From T1SED10-198M sp003554345 [NCBI: Candidatus Sumerlaeota bacterium] (GTDB lineage Bacteria > Sumerlaeota > T1SED10-198M), in NCBI GenBank assembly GCA_003554345.1, contig PWGE01000340.1:1-7354 (forward strand): 7,354 nt of DNA, read 5' to 3'. The notes beneath the pieces are model-generated. The model did not search any database and was not told the DNA's origin. It was given only the letters and a program-made list of their open reading frames with translations. Of the stretch, positions 1 to 5,672 are shown one piece after another; the first letter of the stretch is position 1, and each line of letters starts with the position of its first letter. Made by a program: the position numbers and the translations under genes.

Positions 1-9
1 TATCTTTTT

Positions 10-34
10 TTCGCGTTCTTTCGTGTTTTTCGTG
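10..34. repeat. Short 9-10 bp periodic TTCGTG repeat
   Basis: TTCGCG at 10, TTCGTG at 20 and TTCGTG at 29 recur every 9-10 bp, close to one DNA helical turn. The reverse complement reads as CACGAA units. From memory, similar CACGAA tracts are common between genes in many environmental bacterial genomes. No coding role is evident here, and the array may continue to the left of the window. Confidence 0.55.
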
Positions 35-117
35 GTTTATTCTTATCTGAAAATAGACCCTTCAAAATATAGTATATGTTGCTATAAAAACTTGTACTCC
101 ATTAGTGTATTTCCGTT

Positions 118-220
118 CCTGGGAGCGCCGATCTCCGAATCGGCATCTTATTCTTATTTTCATGATTGGTGGCGCCAGCATTCGGGAGATGACATGAAGA
201 ACACCTCTGAAAACAAAAAC
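118..220 (+). repeat. Dispersed palindromic repeat, copy 1
   Basis: This copy starts with CCTGGGAGCGCC and carries a perfect 6-bp hairpin (GCCGAT 127-132, ATCGGC 139-144). It continues through GGCATCTTATTCT and CATGATTGGTGG and ends near CTCTGAAAA. The left part matches 4479-4540. The middle and end match 4044-4131 and 4540-4610. Relative to the other copies it lacks about 15 bp (the ACTCTGGCGG module) before CATGATTGG. It looks like a non-coding REP-like or MITE-like element. Reading frames across it are not convincing genes. Confidence 0.7.
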
Positions 221-409
221 CGAAGTAAGAAAGAAACACTCAAAATCAGCATTAATATACTTTAAGAGTGTTCATTTATTCACACTATCTGTCTAAAATT
301 AGTCATTTTCTGGTTAAGGGAGTTATTAGAAATGCTTGAAAAGGTCAATAGATCAATACTGCTTGATATTATTTTATTTGGCATTAAAATGCTTACTTAT
401 AAGAAAAGT
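221..409. other. Intergenic stretch upstream of cluster 1
   Basis: This AT-rich stretch has no gene I can support. It contains a 26-codon reading frame (332-412) behind an AAGGGAG at 316-322. The frame ends inside the -35 box of the downstream promoter, and I treat it as a weak candidate only. Confidence 0.5.
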
Positions 410-438
410 TAGACAATAATTGCAAAAAAATGTATAAT
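410..438 (+). promoter_or_regulatory. Sigma70-type promoter for cluster 1
   Basis: A -35 box TAGACA (410-415, five of six matches to TTGACA) is followed by a 17-bp spacer and a consensus -10 box TATAAT (433-438). Transcription would start near 445, leaving a 5' leader of about 60 nt before the first pilin gene. This is the best promoter I can see in the window. Confidence 0.75.
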
Positions 439-492
439 ATAATAAGCAAAATGATTTTAGATTTCTCTGGAAACATATTACAGGCAATGGGT

Positions 493-499
493 GGGAGGT
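493..499 (+). promoter_or_regulatory. Ribosome binding site that sets the first pilin start
   Basis: GGGAGGT lies 7 nt before ATG 507. The alternative in-frame GTG at 498 overlaps this site and so cannot be the start it serves. ATG 507 is therefore the better choice. Confidence 0.75.
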
Positions 500-506
500 G
501 AAGCGA

Positions 507-1028
507 ATGGTCTGCAAAAAGATAAAAGGTTTTACCCTTGTTGAGGCTGTGATTGCTATTTCAGTCTTTAGTGTAGCTGCCTTGCTCTCGATTCAGGCTA
601 TTATCGGATCATTGCGTTATAACCGGGATCTGGAAGCCTGGGAGCAGGGTCTGAAAGTGGCTCGCAATCATGTGGAACTTATTCGTAGTCTTAATGCCCC
701 GTCCATTTATACCAATAAAGATCATGAAGATAATCCCAATGTTTTGATTACACTACCTAATGGGGAGCTTATTGCGCCAGGAGTATGGCACGATGCTAAT
801 ATGGTTGAAGATCCTGAAACAGGCGAGGAAACAGAATTGCTTCCCGGCTCCAATTTACGGGTTAAGGTTGATGTGTACGAGGCGGAAGATCCCATGAATG
901 GCGGGAATAATGGAGGAGAAATCGTAACAGCTGAGATGAAGGACATTATTGTGACTGTTCGTTTTGAAAATCCCCAGAATGAGACTCGTGAGCTTCACCT
1001 GGAAACCAGAGTAACTACGTGGGCATGA
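507..1028 (+). CDS. PilV/GspI-like minor prepilin
   Basis: A 173-residue type IV prepilin-like protein. The leader MVCKKIKG (residues 1-8) is short and basic and ends in the glycine that prepilin peptidase cuts after. The mature protein begins FTLVEAVIAISVFSV, with the conserved glutamate at +5 and a hydrophobic helix to about residue 30. The rest is a soluble, acidic domain with no cysteine, containing a Gly/Asn-rich stretch (GGNNGGE) and ending in beta-strand-like sequence (IIVTVRFEN, ELHLETRVTTW). First position ahead of a PilW-like and a PilX-like gene fits the PilV/GspI role, a minor pilin in the tip-initiating complex. The downstream gene overlaps its stop codon, so the two are probably translationally coupled. 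The class (pilin-like) is firm. The I/V assignment rests on size and gene order. Whether it serves a pilus or a secretion pseudopilus cannot be told. Confidence 0.85.
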   Translation: MVCKKIKGFTLVEAVIAISVFSVAALLSIQAIIGSLRYNRDLEAWEQGLKVARNHVELIRSLNAPSIYTNKDHEDNPNVLITLPNGELIAPGVWHDANMVEDPETGEETELLPGSNLRVKVDVYEAEDPMNGGNNGGEIVTAEMKDIIVTVRFENPQNETRELHLETRVTTWA

Positions 1029-1552
1029 TGATGGCTATATTAAAAAGAAAGAAACAGAAGAAGTTTTTTAAACCAGGGACAAGAGGGTTTACGCTGGTGG
1101 AAACCCTTATTGCTGTATTTATTGGTGGTTTATTGAGCGTTTCCATGTTCTGGTTTTTTCTATTTGCTCAGCGCTCTCAGCAACGGGAAATGAGTGAATT
1201 TCGAATAAACCGGGATATTGATAGAATTGAATCATCCTTGCAACGTTATGTTAAGTCAGCTACTATGGATGGGGACCATTACGAAATCAGCGAGGACGGT
1301 GCTCACCTTTCTCTCTATTCGCCCTCGTTGGATTCTGACATTTCTTTTTTTCGGGACAGTGGTTCTAATGAATTTGTATTTTTCGATGGAGTGGAAGAGA
1401 GGGTATTGTCAGAAAATATCACCCACACTCACTTTGAACGTCAGGGTGTGGTTATTGAATATATTATTGAATATAAAGATCAAAACCCGGGGGGCAGGCT
1501 TGATGAGATTACAAGAACTCAGTCAGGTTTTGTTTCACCCCGTGCCCCATGA
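1025..1552 (+). CDS. PilW/GspJ-like minor prepilin, cluster 1
   Basis: A 175-residue prepilin-like protein with a long, very basic leader (about 21 residues, KRKKQKK) ending in G21. It is followed by FTLVETLIAVFIGGLLSV with glutamate at +5, then an amphipathic helix rich in Arg/Glu (QREMSEF..NRDIDRIESSLQRYV). The C-terminal domain has recognisable blocks LSLYSP, FFR, EFVFFDG and VLSENITH, all shared with the product of 5138-5647, and ends FVSPRAP. The size and long helix fit the PilW/GspJ class of minor pilins. Start choice: three ATGs stand in a row (1025, 1028, 1031) and an in-frame GTG lies at 1019. None has a strong ribosome site. I chose 1025 because its ATGA overlap with the upstream stop suggests translational coupling. 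The mature protein has no cysteine. Confidence 0.85.
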   Translation: MMMAILKRKKQKKFFKPGTRGFTLVETLIAVFIGGLLSVSMFWFFLFAQRSQQREMSEFRINRDIDRIESSLQRYVKSATMDGDHYEISEDGAHLSLYSPSLDSDISFFRDSGSNEFVFFDGVEERVLSENITHTHFERQGVVIEYIIEYKDQNPGGRLDEITRTQSGFVSPRAP

Positions 1553-1570
1553 GGGGAAAGGAGTGGGTTT

Positions 1571-3259
1571 ATGAAATTCCAGCCGCATGAGATGCAAAAC
1601 AATGCTAAAGGTTTTGTGCTGGCTTTGGTTATTATTATGGTGACCCTTATCAGTTTTTCTGTCATTGTAGTAGTGGGGTTGGTAACGCAGGATATACGTA
1701 TCAGTAGAGCCAACATAGCCAGAACCACCGCCTTATATGCTGCTGAAGGCGGTGCTTACGATGGTCTATGGAGAGTGGGCAACCATCGGTTTTCCGGAGA
1801 CTATGACTTTCTTTTTAACCATAAAGGACAGGAAGTGCCCGTGGACGTTTCTGTGAATGAGCCTTCACCTGGCCTTTTTGAAATAGAAGCCAGCGCAATA
1901 TTTGAAGGGAGAGAAGAAACGGTTTTTGTTGAGGCAATGTATAGACCTCCTTCTCAGGCGTTGGACCACAGCTATTTTATCAATAACTGGGGATGGTTTC
2001 ATGGAGACTCTATAGTTAACTGGGGTGATGTCAGGTCTAACGGACCCTTCAGTTTTGCTCATCACAGTCCCCGGGTGATGGGTGATATTTATACTCATAT
2101 GTATATTGAAGGAGGAGGTAACATCCAGGGCAAAGGCAGCAGTCCTGAGAAGCAGCACGAAAATATGCCTATCCTGACCATGTCGAATATCCAGTTTTTT
2201 GAGGATAATTCTGATTTTGCTTATGAACAGGGAGGTTCACTCTCATATGATGGGGAAGTGTTAATTGATGGGGCTTTAGGTGACAATCCGGGCGAAAAAC
2301 GGAATATTTACCTGAAAGGAACCCAAGAGGATCCTATTGAGATAGATGGCCCGGTTGCTGTTAAAGGAGATGTGGTTATTGAAGGATATATTACAGGACA
2401 GGGCACCATCTATACCGGTGGCAATATATATGTGGCAGGTGATGTTCAATATCTTGATGGACCTCATCCCCGCGTTCCTGCAGTGGCTGATCCACCGGGC
2501 TGGGTTAGAAATAATATTGATAAGGACCTGGTAGGGTTTGCTGCATGGGGTAATATAGTTTTTGGAGACTTTACTAATAATACGTGGAGAAGTAATGTGA
2601 ACAGCTGGATGAATGACTCCCGTAATGAATCCAGCGAAGAAAATCTGGGACCAGATGGTATTCCTAATACTCCCTTAGATGGCACGCCTAATGATGTTAA
2701 TCAAAATGGAATAATAGATCCCCGTGCCACTCTGGAGACATTTGATTTTAATGATCCATTTCATGCAGATTATTATAAAAATTTGCCAGAAGAAGTGGAT
2801 ACTGGAGGCTGGTGGCCGAGTCCGATCAACGGACAGAACGATTATTCTCATCTCGCCACCACTGCTGGTATCAATAATCTTGATGGAGTTTATTATACGA
2901 ATCATTTTCTTGCCGGTAGAATGGGACATGGAGGAGGAGTTTCTGTTTATGGTTCGCTGATCAGTCGTAATGAATCTATCATTTATAATAATGAGCTGGA
3001 ATTAAATCATGATGGTCGCTTAGACAGTAGTTTTGCGAGTGAATATGATATATATGAATTATTGAGTCTGAATGTGGGGTTACCCCCCAGCCAGGCAAAA
3101 TTTGCCATAACAAACTGGGAAATTGGTGAAAAAACCTCTCCCGGCGGTGGCCCTCCTGGTGATGACCCTCCCGGCGGTGGCCCTCCCGGCGGTGGCCCTC
3201 CTGGCGGCGGCCCTCCCGGTGGTGGTCCTCCCGGTGGAACTCCTCCCGGGCAACAATAA
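1571..3259 (+). CDS. Large PilX/GspK-like pilin with beta-rich body and GGGPP tail
   Basis: A 562-residue protein, much longer than ordinary PilX (about 200 residues). The leader ends at G14. The mature N-terminus FVLALVIIMVTLISF lacks glutamate at +5, as in PilX and GspK. A hydrophobic helix (15-40) leads to VGLVTQDIRISRAN and an AAEGG motif that matches the AEAG block of PilX-type proteins. The body carries SYFINNWGWFHG (134-145), then a Gly/Ile/Val-periodic stretch (254-290, DPIEIDGPVAVKGDV to GGNIYVAG) suggestive of a beta-helix or bactofilin-like fold. A DVNQNGIID loop (375-383) looks like a calcium-binding motif. Residues 524-562 are PGGGP repeats. It may belong to a DUF4900-type family; I am not certain. 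AAAGGAG at 1557-1563 supports ATG 1571, 18 nt after the previous stop. Likely role, by analogy with GspK: the filament tip subunit. No cysteine. Close paralogue of 5673-7163. Confidence 0.85.
   Translation: MKFQPHEMQNNAKGFVLALVIIMVTLISFSVIVVVGLVTQDIRISRANIARTTALYAAEGGAYDGLWRVGNHRFSGDYDFLFNHKGQEVPVDVSVNEPSPGLFEIEASAIFEGREETVFVEAMYRPPSQALDHSYFINNWGWFHGDSIVNWGDVRSNGPFSFAHHSPRVMGDIYTHMYIEGGGNIQGKGSSPEKQHENMPILTMSNIQFFEDNSDFAYEQGGSLSYDGEVLIDGALGDNPGEKRNIYLKGTQEDPIEIDGPVAVKGDVVIEGYITGQGTIYTGGNIYVAGDVQYLDGPHPRVPAVADPPGWVRNNIDKDLVGFAAWGNIVFGDFTNNTWRSNVNSWMNDSRNESSEENLGPDGIPNTPLDGTPNDVNQNGIIDPRATLETFDFNDPFHADYYKNLPEEVDTGGWWPSPINGQNDYSHLATTAGINNLDGVYYTNHFLAGRMGHGGGVSVYGSLISRNESIIYNNELELNHDGRLDSSFASEYDIYELLSLNVGLPPSQAKFAITNWEIGEKTSPGGGPPGDDPPGGGPPGGGPPGGGPPGGGPPGGTPPGQQ
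3140..3250 (+). repeat. 15-bp in-gene tandem repeat encoding the PGGGP tail
   Basis: About seven units of 15 bp (type CCTCCCGGCGGTGGC) encode a five-residue GGGPP repeat at the C-terminus of the large PilX-like protein. One unit is interrupted by Asp-Asp (GDD) and the last carries Thr. Third codon positions vary between units, so it is not a recent perfect expansion. Glycine recurs with period five, not three, so this is not a collagen triple-helix sequence. A flexible, disordered tether is the likely structure. Confidence 0.85.
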
Positions 3260-3329
3260 ATCCCCTGTTATTAAAAATAAATAATATGAGGGTAAACATT
3301 GGTTTGAATCAAAAGGATGGTGATGAGTA

Positions 3330-3794
3330 ATGAAAGTCCAGAGTGTAATAATATTGTTGCTGATGGTATTCTTGTTGCCCCTTGGAGCAACTATCCAGTT
3401 ACCTGAACCCGAATTGCCTGAGGGAAAAACCCTGGATGATATTGAAGACCCTCAGGAAATATTGAATTATGAAGAGATAGAAAGGGAGTATCAAAAGATA
3501 CTCGATGAATTTGCCAGCAAACAGGAAGCTATTATTGAAAGAATGGAGGAAGAAGGACGGAGTTACCAGCAACAACAGGAGGTATTTGAACAAAGACTGG
3601 CAGAAGCAAGAGAAAGACAGGCACGAGCAGCCGAGGCAGAAGAAGAAGTGACAGAAGTGGTTTCTCTGCAGCAATGGGAAGATGAAGCACAACGGGCGCG
3701 TATGGGAGCCTACCTTTTTGTTATCCTTTCACTGATTATCTTTCTTGTTGCTTTTGGTCTTATAGCATGGCGGCTAAAAAAGAATAAAACCTGA
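3330..3794 (+). CDS. Membrane-anchored coiled-coil protein of unknown function
   Basis: A 154-residue protein I do not recognise. It begins with a signal-peptide-like segment (residues 1-20, VIILLLMVFLLPLGA, possible cleavage after A20). A Pro/Glu-rich linker (PEPELPEGK) follows, then a highly charged, Glu/Gln/Arg-rich helix predicted as coiled coil from about 45 to 115. It ends in one transmembrane helix (about 125-147, AYLFVILSLIIFLVAFGLIAW) with a short basic tail RLKKNKT. Expected topology: coiled coil outside the cytoplasmic membrane, basic tail inside. It lies 70 nt behind the large PilX-like gene with no terminator or obvious promoter between them, so it is probably the last gene of cluster 1. 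The ribosome site is modest (GGTGATG at 3319-3325). No counterpart accompanies cluster 2. An assembly, anchoring or spacing role for the pilins is inference from position only. Confidence 0.7.
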   Translation: MKVQSVIILLLMVFLLPLGATIQLPEPELPEGKTLDDIEDPQEILNYEEIEREYQKILDEFASKQEAIIERMEEEGRSYQQQQEVFEQRLAEARERQARAAEAEEEVTEVVSLQQWEDEAQRARMGAYLFVILSLIIFLVAFGLIAWRLKKNKT

Positions 3795-4020
3795 GTTATA
3801 CAAAAACTTTGATGTTGTAAAATTCGTGAAACCGCAAGAGTATATATTATTGTCTGTAAGAAATATAAAATGTGGCATCCTGAAATTTTACGACTTCTGG
3901 AGACAGGAGTCAGCATGGAAAAAAACGACAGAAACCAGCTCTGGCGAAGTTAAGTCACGCCAGCCGCGACAGAAAAGCATCCCCTGCAAAATTACAACTC
4001 TTGATTCGTCAGACATAAAT

Positions 4021-4042
4021 GTCCTATTGGTCTTATCAGTCC
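4021..4042. repeat. 9-bp periodic GTCC tract
   Basis: GTCCTATTG, GTCTTATCA and GTCCCATTT begin at 4021, 4030 and 4039, an exact 9-bp period. The tract runs directly into the second dispersed repeat copy. It is the same type of tract as at 4710-4734. Confidence 0.55.
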
Positions 4043-4043
4043 C

Positions 4044-4131
4044 ATTTATTCTGAAAGTTCACTCTGGCGGATTCATGATTGGTGGTGCTGAGGTCTGCGT
4101 CGGCGTGAGGAACTCCTCTGAAAATAGAAAT
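4044..4131 (+). repeat. Dispersed palindromic repeat, copy 2 (right part)
   Basis: This copy lacks the GGGAGCGCCGAT left end. It carries TTATTCTGAAAGTTCACTCTGGCGG, split here only by alignment, then ATTCATGATTGGTGG, a GTCTGCGTCGGCGTGAGG block and CTCTGAAAATAG. It matches the right half of copy 3 closely and copy 1 more loosely. A 112-codon reading frame across 3826-4164 runs through it and is best explained as chance. Confidence 0.65.
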
Positions 4132-4218
4132 ACCTTGAGAATTCAGAAAAAGAAGAACAACTAAGAAAACAGAAAAACATTGCTTACAAGTTCTATATAC
4201 CCGGGTTACAATTTAGCA

Positions 4219-4406
4219 GGCCAGACACACAGGTCTGTCCCTACGGCTGAATGATCGGGCAGATTAATACAGGGCAAACACATAGGTTTGCCCCTACCGC
4301 TGGAATGAAGGGGAATATGGATACCGGGCAGACACACCGCTCTGCTCCTGCGGATGGAATGATCAGAAAGATAAATACCGGCAATTACCCAGGTGCTGCC
4401 CCTTCC
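4219..4406. repeat. Four-unit tandem array of 53-54 bp stem-loop repeats
   Basis: Units begin at 4219, 4272, 4326 and about 4379. Each has a GGGCAGAC-like arm, a 6-nt loop (ACACAG, ACATAG, ACACCG), a complementary arm, then CCTACGG and a degenerate GGAATGATC..GATAAATACC spacer. Unit 2 has a perfect 8-bp stem (4272-4279 with 4286-4293). Unit 1 has one mismatch. Unit 3 has one G-T pair and one mismatch. Unit 4 is degenerate. From memory, the hairpin resembles a widespread intergenic repeat of environmental bacteria. It is not a CRISPR: unit-to-unit similarity extends into the spacers and the repeats are not identical. Confidence 0.75.
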
Positions 4407-4478
4407 CCGAAAATAAACTCTTCGAAATAGAATGCTCATTAATAAAAAACTTGAATCTCACTATTAGCTTGCTTCTTA

Positions 4479-4610
4479 CCTGGGAGTACCGATCTCCGAC
4501 CTACAGTCCGCCTCTGGCGGAATTGGCATCTTATTCTAAAAGTTTACTCTGACGGATTCATGATTGGTGCACCCCGGTCGTCTGAGTCGGCATGAGGAAG
4601 TTCTCTGCCA
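4479..4610 (+). repeat. Dispersed palindromic repeat, copy 3 (fullest copy)
   Basis: This copy begins CCTGGGAGTACCGATCTCCGA like copy 1. It then carries a 22-bp insertion containing a TCCGCC-TCT-GGCGGA hairpin (4507-4521), resumes with ATTGGCATCTTATTCT, and continues like copy 2 through GACGGATTCATGATTGG to GTCGGCATGAGGAA. All three copies point the same way. It shows that copies 1 and 2 are partial versions of one longer element. Confidence 0.7.
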
Positions 4611-4684
4611 TAAGTTTTGGCCGTAAAAACCAGCAATCAATAGTAAAATTGCATTTTCTTTACAAAAAAAGAGCTGTCTGATTT

Positions 4685-4696
4685 GACCGATCGGTC
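4685..4696. repeat. 12-bp perfect palindrome
   Basis: GACCGATCGGTC is its own reverse complement. It lies just upstream of a GTCC periodic tract and may be a chance product of that tract type. No adjacent gene suggests an operator. Confidence 0.4.
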
Positions 4697-4709
4697 CCAC
4701 TTTCTTTCT

Positions 4710-4734
4710 GTCCATATTGTCCATGAAAGTCCAC
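4710..4734. repeat. 9-10 bp periodic GTCCAT tract
   Basis: GTCCAT at 4710, GTCCAT at 4719 and GTCCAC at 4729 recur every 9-10 bp, with a further GTCCCAC at 4694. It is the same style as the tract at 4021 and, in period, the TTCGTG tract at 10. Confidence 0.5.
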
Positions 4735-5126
4735 ATGCTTGTTTTCCTTTATGATGGTGTAAACAGTGCGTCAGTAGTTGGGCTTCCCTGAAAAAAGAAA
4801 AGGTGCCCTGAAATCAGAATTCTGAACAGATGATAGGATGGAGCAGCATGATGGTTTTATAATAAAACAGAAAAAAAGGGGGTCTACTATGAGTAATGCC
4901 ACAATGTATTTTGCCCTATTCTGAAAATAAGATCTTGAGATTCCATCTATATTCAGCGTTAGATATGTGTGTTTTTTTGAAGACTTACTGTTCAAAATTA
5001 GACGGTCTGTGTTCTAAAAACTGACGACCAGGGGCGGGCGTATTTGTCATCAAGACCGTTTAAGCCTTGTATGTAAATTGGTATAGAAAATGCTGATTAT
5101 ATTACGTGTGTGGAAAGTAAAAAGAA
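4735..5126. other. Intergenic stretch before cluster 2
   Basis: I see no gene here. An AGGGGG followed by ATG 4889 opens only an 11-codon frame. No clear sigma70 promoter is visible. A GG-N10-GC pattern at 5080-5093 is a partial sigma54 match only. How cluster 2 is transcribed is therefore unresolved. Confidence 0.45.
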
Positions 5127-5133
5127 AAGGTGG
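5127..5133 (+). promoter_or_regulatory. Ribosome binding site that sets the cluster 2 pilin start
   Basis: AAGGTGG lies 4 nt before ATG 5138. An in-frame ATG at 5090 would add 16 residues (LIILRVWKVKRKGGL-like) but has no ribosome site. ATG 5138 gives a normal 8-residue prepilin leader. Confidence 0.7.
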
Positions 5134-5137
5134 ACTT

Positions 5138-5647
5138 ATGAAGACACAACGAAGACATGGCTTTACTCTTATTGAAACGCTGATAGCGTTGTTAATTGCC
5201 TCTCTTCTGGGAGTATCCATGACGTGGTTTTTTATTTTTGCTCAGCGTGCACAGAGCCGTGAAATGCGAACTTTTAAAATGAACAGGGATGTCCAGCGAA
5301 TAGAAAATATCATGCAACGGCATCTTCATTCGGCTAAAATGGATGGGGGAGAGTATTTGATTCTGGATAGTGATAATCTCATAGTGGAAGGGGGCTCCTA
5401 TCTATCATTTTATTCGCCTCTTGAAGGAGAAACGGTAGCCTTTTTTCGTAATCCCGAAACAGATGAGTTTATTTTTTATGATGGAAAGAATGAGCATGTG
5501 CTGTCAGAAAATGTAAGTCACCTGGCTTTTTATCGGAAAGGAACAGTTATGGAGTACGAATTGTTATACGAGAGTGTTGGCGGTGGCAGAGCAGGAGATG
5601 ATGTTCGTCACAAACATGTTGGCTATTTCGCACCCCGGGTGCCTTAA
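5138..5647 (+). CDS. PilW/GspJ-like minor prepilin, cluster 2
   Basis: A 169-residue paralogue of the product of 1025-1552. The leader MKTQRRHG is short and basic. After G8 the mature protein begins FTLIETLIALLIASLLGV with glutamate at +5. Shared blocks follow in the same order: WFF.FAQRAQSREM, NRD..RIE..MQR, YLSFYSP, AFFRNPETDEFIFYDG, HVLSENVSH, and the C-terminus YFAPRVP. It differs by a much shorter leader and a few extra residues before YLSFYSP (DNLIVEGG). No cysteine. It is first in cluster 2, with no PilV-like gene upstream, and is followed 25 nt later by the PilX-like gene, so the two are surely co-transcribed. Expected role: minor (pseudo)pilin at the filament tip, paired with its neighbour. 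It may borrow the PilV-like protein from cluster 1, which is inference. Confidence 0.87.
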   Translation: MKTQRRHGFTLIETLIALLIASLLGVSMTWFFIFAQRAQSREMRTFKMNRDVQRIENIMQRHLHSAKMDGGEYLILDSDNLIVEGGSYLSFYSPLEGETVAFFRNPETDEFIFYDGKNEHVLSENVSHLAFYRKGTVMEYELLYESVGGGRAGDDVRHKHVGYFAPRVP

Positions 5648-5672
5648 AAACTAAAGCAGAAGGAGTTTTATT

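Noticed and set aside
23-265. 80-codon + strand reading frame
   Set aside because: It runs through a periodic tract and a dispersed repeat copy, has no ribosome site, and its end resembles another frame (3826-4164) only because both cross the same repeat.
3140-3250. Collagen-like domain
   Set aside because: Glycine recurs in blocks with a five-residue period, not at every third residue, so a collagen triple helix is not supported.
2979-3299. Minus-strand frame with REGHRREGHR-like repeats
   Set aside because: It is the antisense shadow of the GGGPP-encoding repeat inside the real PilX-like gene.
3260-3329. Terminator or separate promoter before the coiled-coil gene
   Set aside because: No GC-rich hairpin is present, and TAATAT at 3282-3287 has no usable -35 box, so I keep the gene in cluster 1.
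3826-4164. 112-codon + strand reading frame between the clusters
   Set aside because: No ribosome site, no recognisable domain, starts with GTG, and crosses the 9-bp tract and dispersed repeat copy 2. Repeat content explains it better than coding.
4219-4406. CRISPR array
   Set aside because: Units differ from each other, similarity covers the whole 53-54 bp unit including the spacer, and no cas gene is near.
4206-4439. 77-codon minus-strand frame over the tandem array
   Set aside because: Its repeated protein pattern follows from the 53-54 bp DNA repeats, and it has no supporting ribosome site or homologous domain.
4536-4736. Minus-strand frame with MDNMDRKK and VGPIGQI
   Set aside because: These words are translations of the GTCCAT tract and the adjacent palindrome, not a protein domain.
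4889-4924. 11-codon frame after AGGGGG
   Set aside because: The ribosome-site-like spacing is attractive, but the frame is too short and has no recognisable leader-peptide feature.
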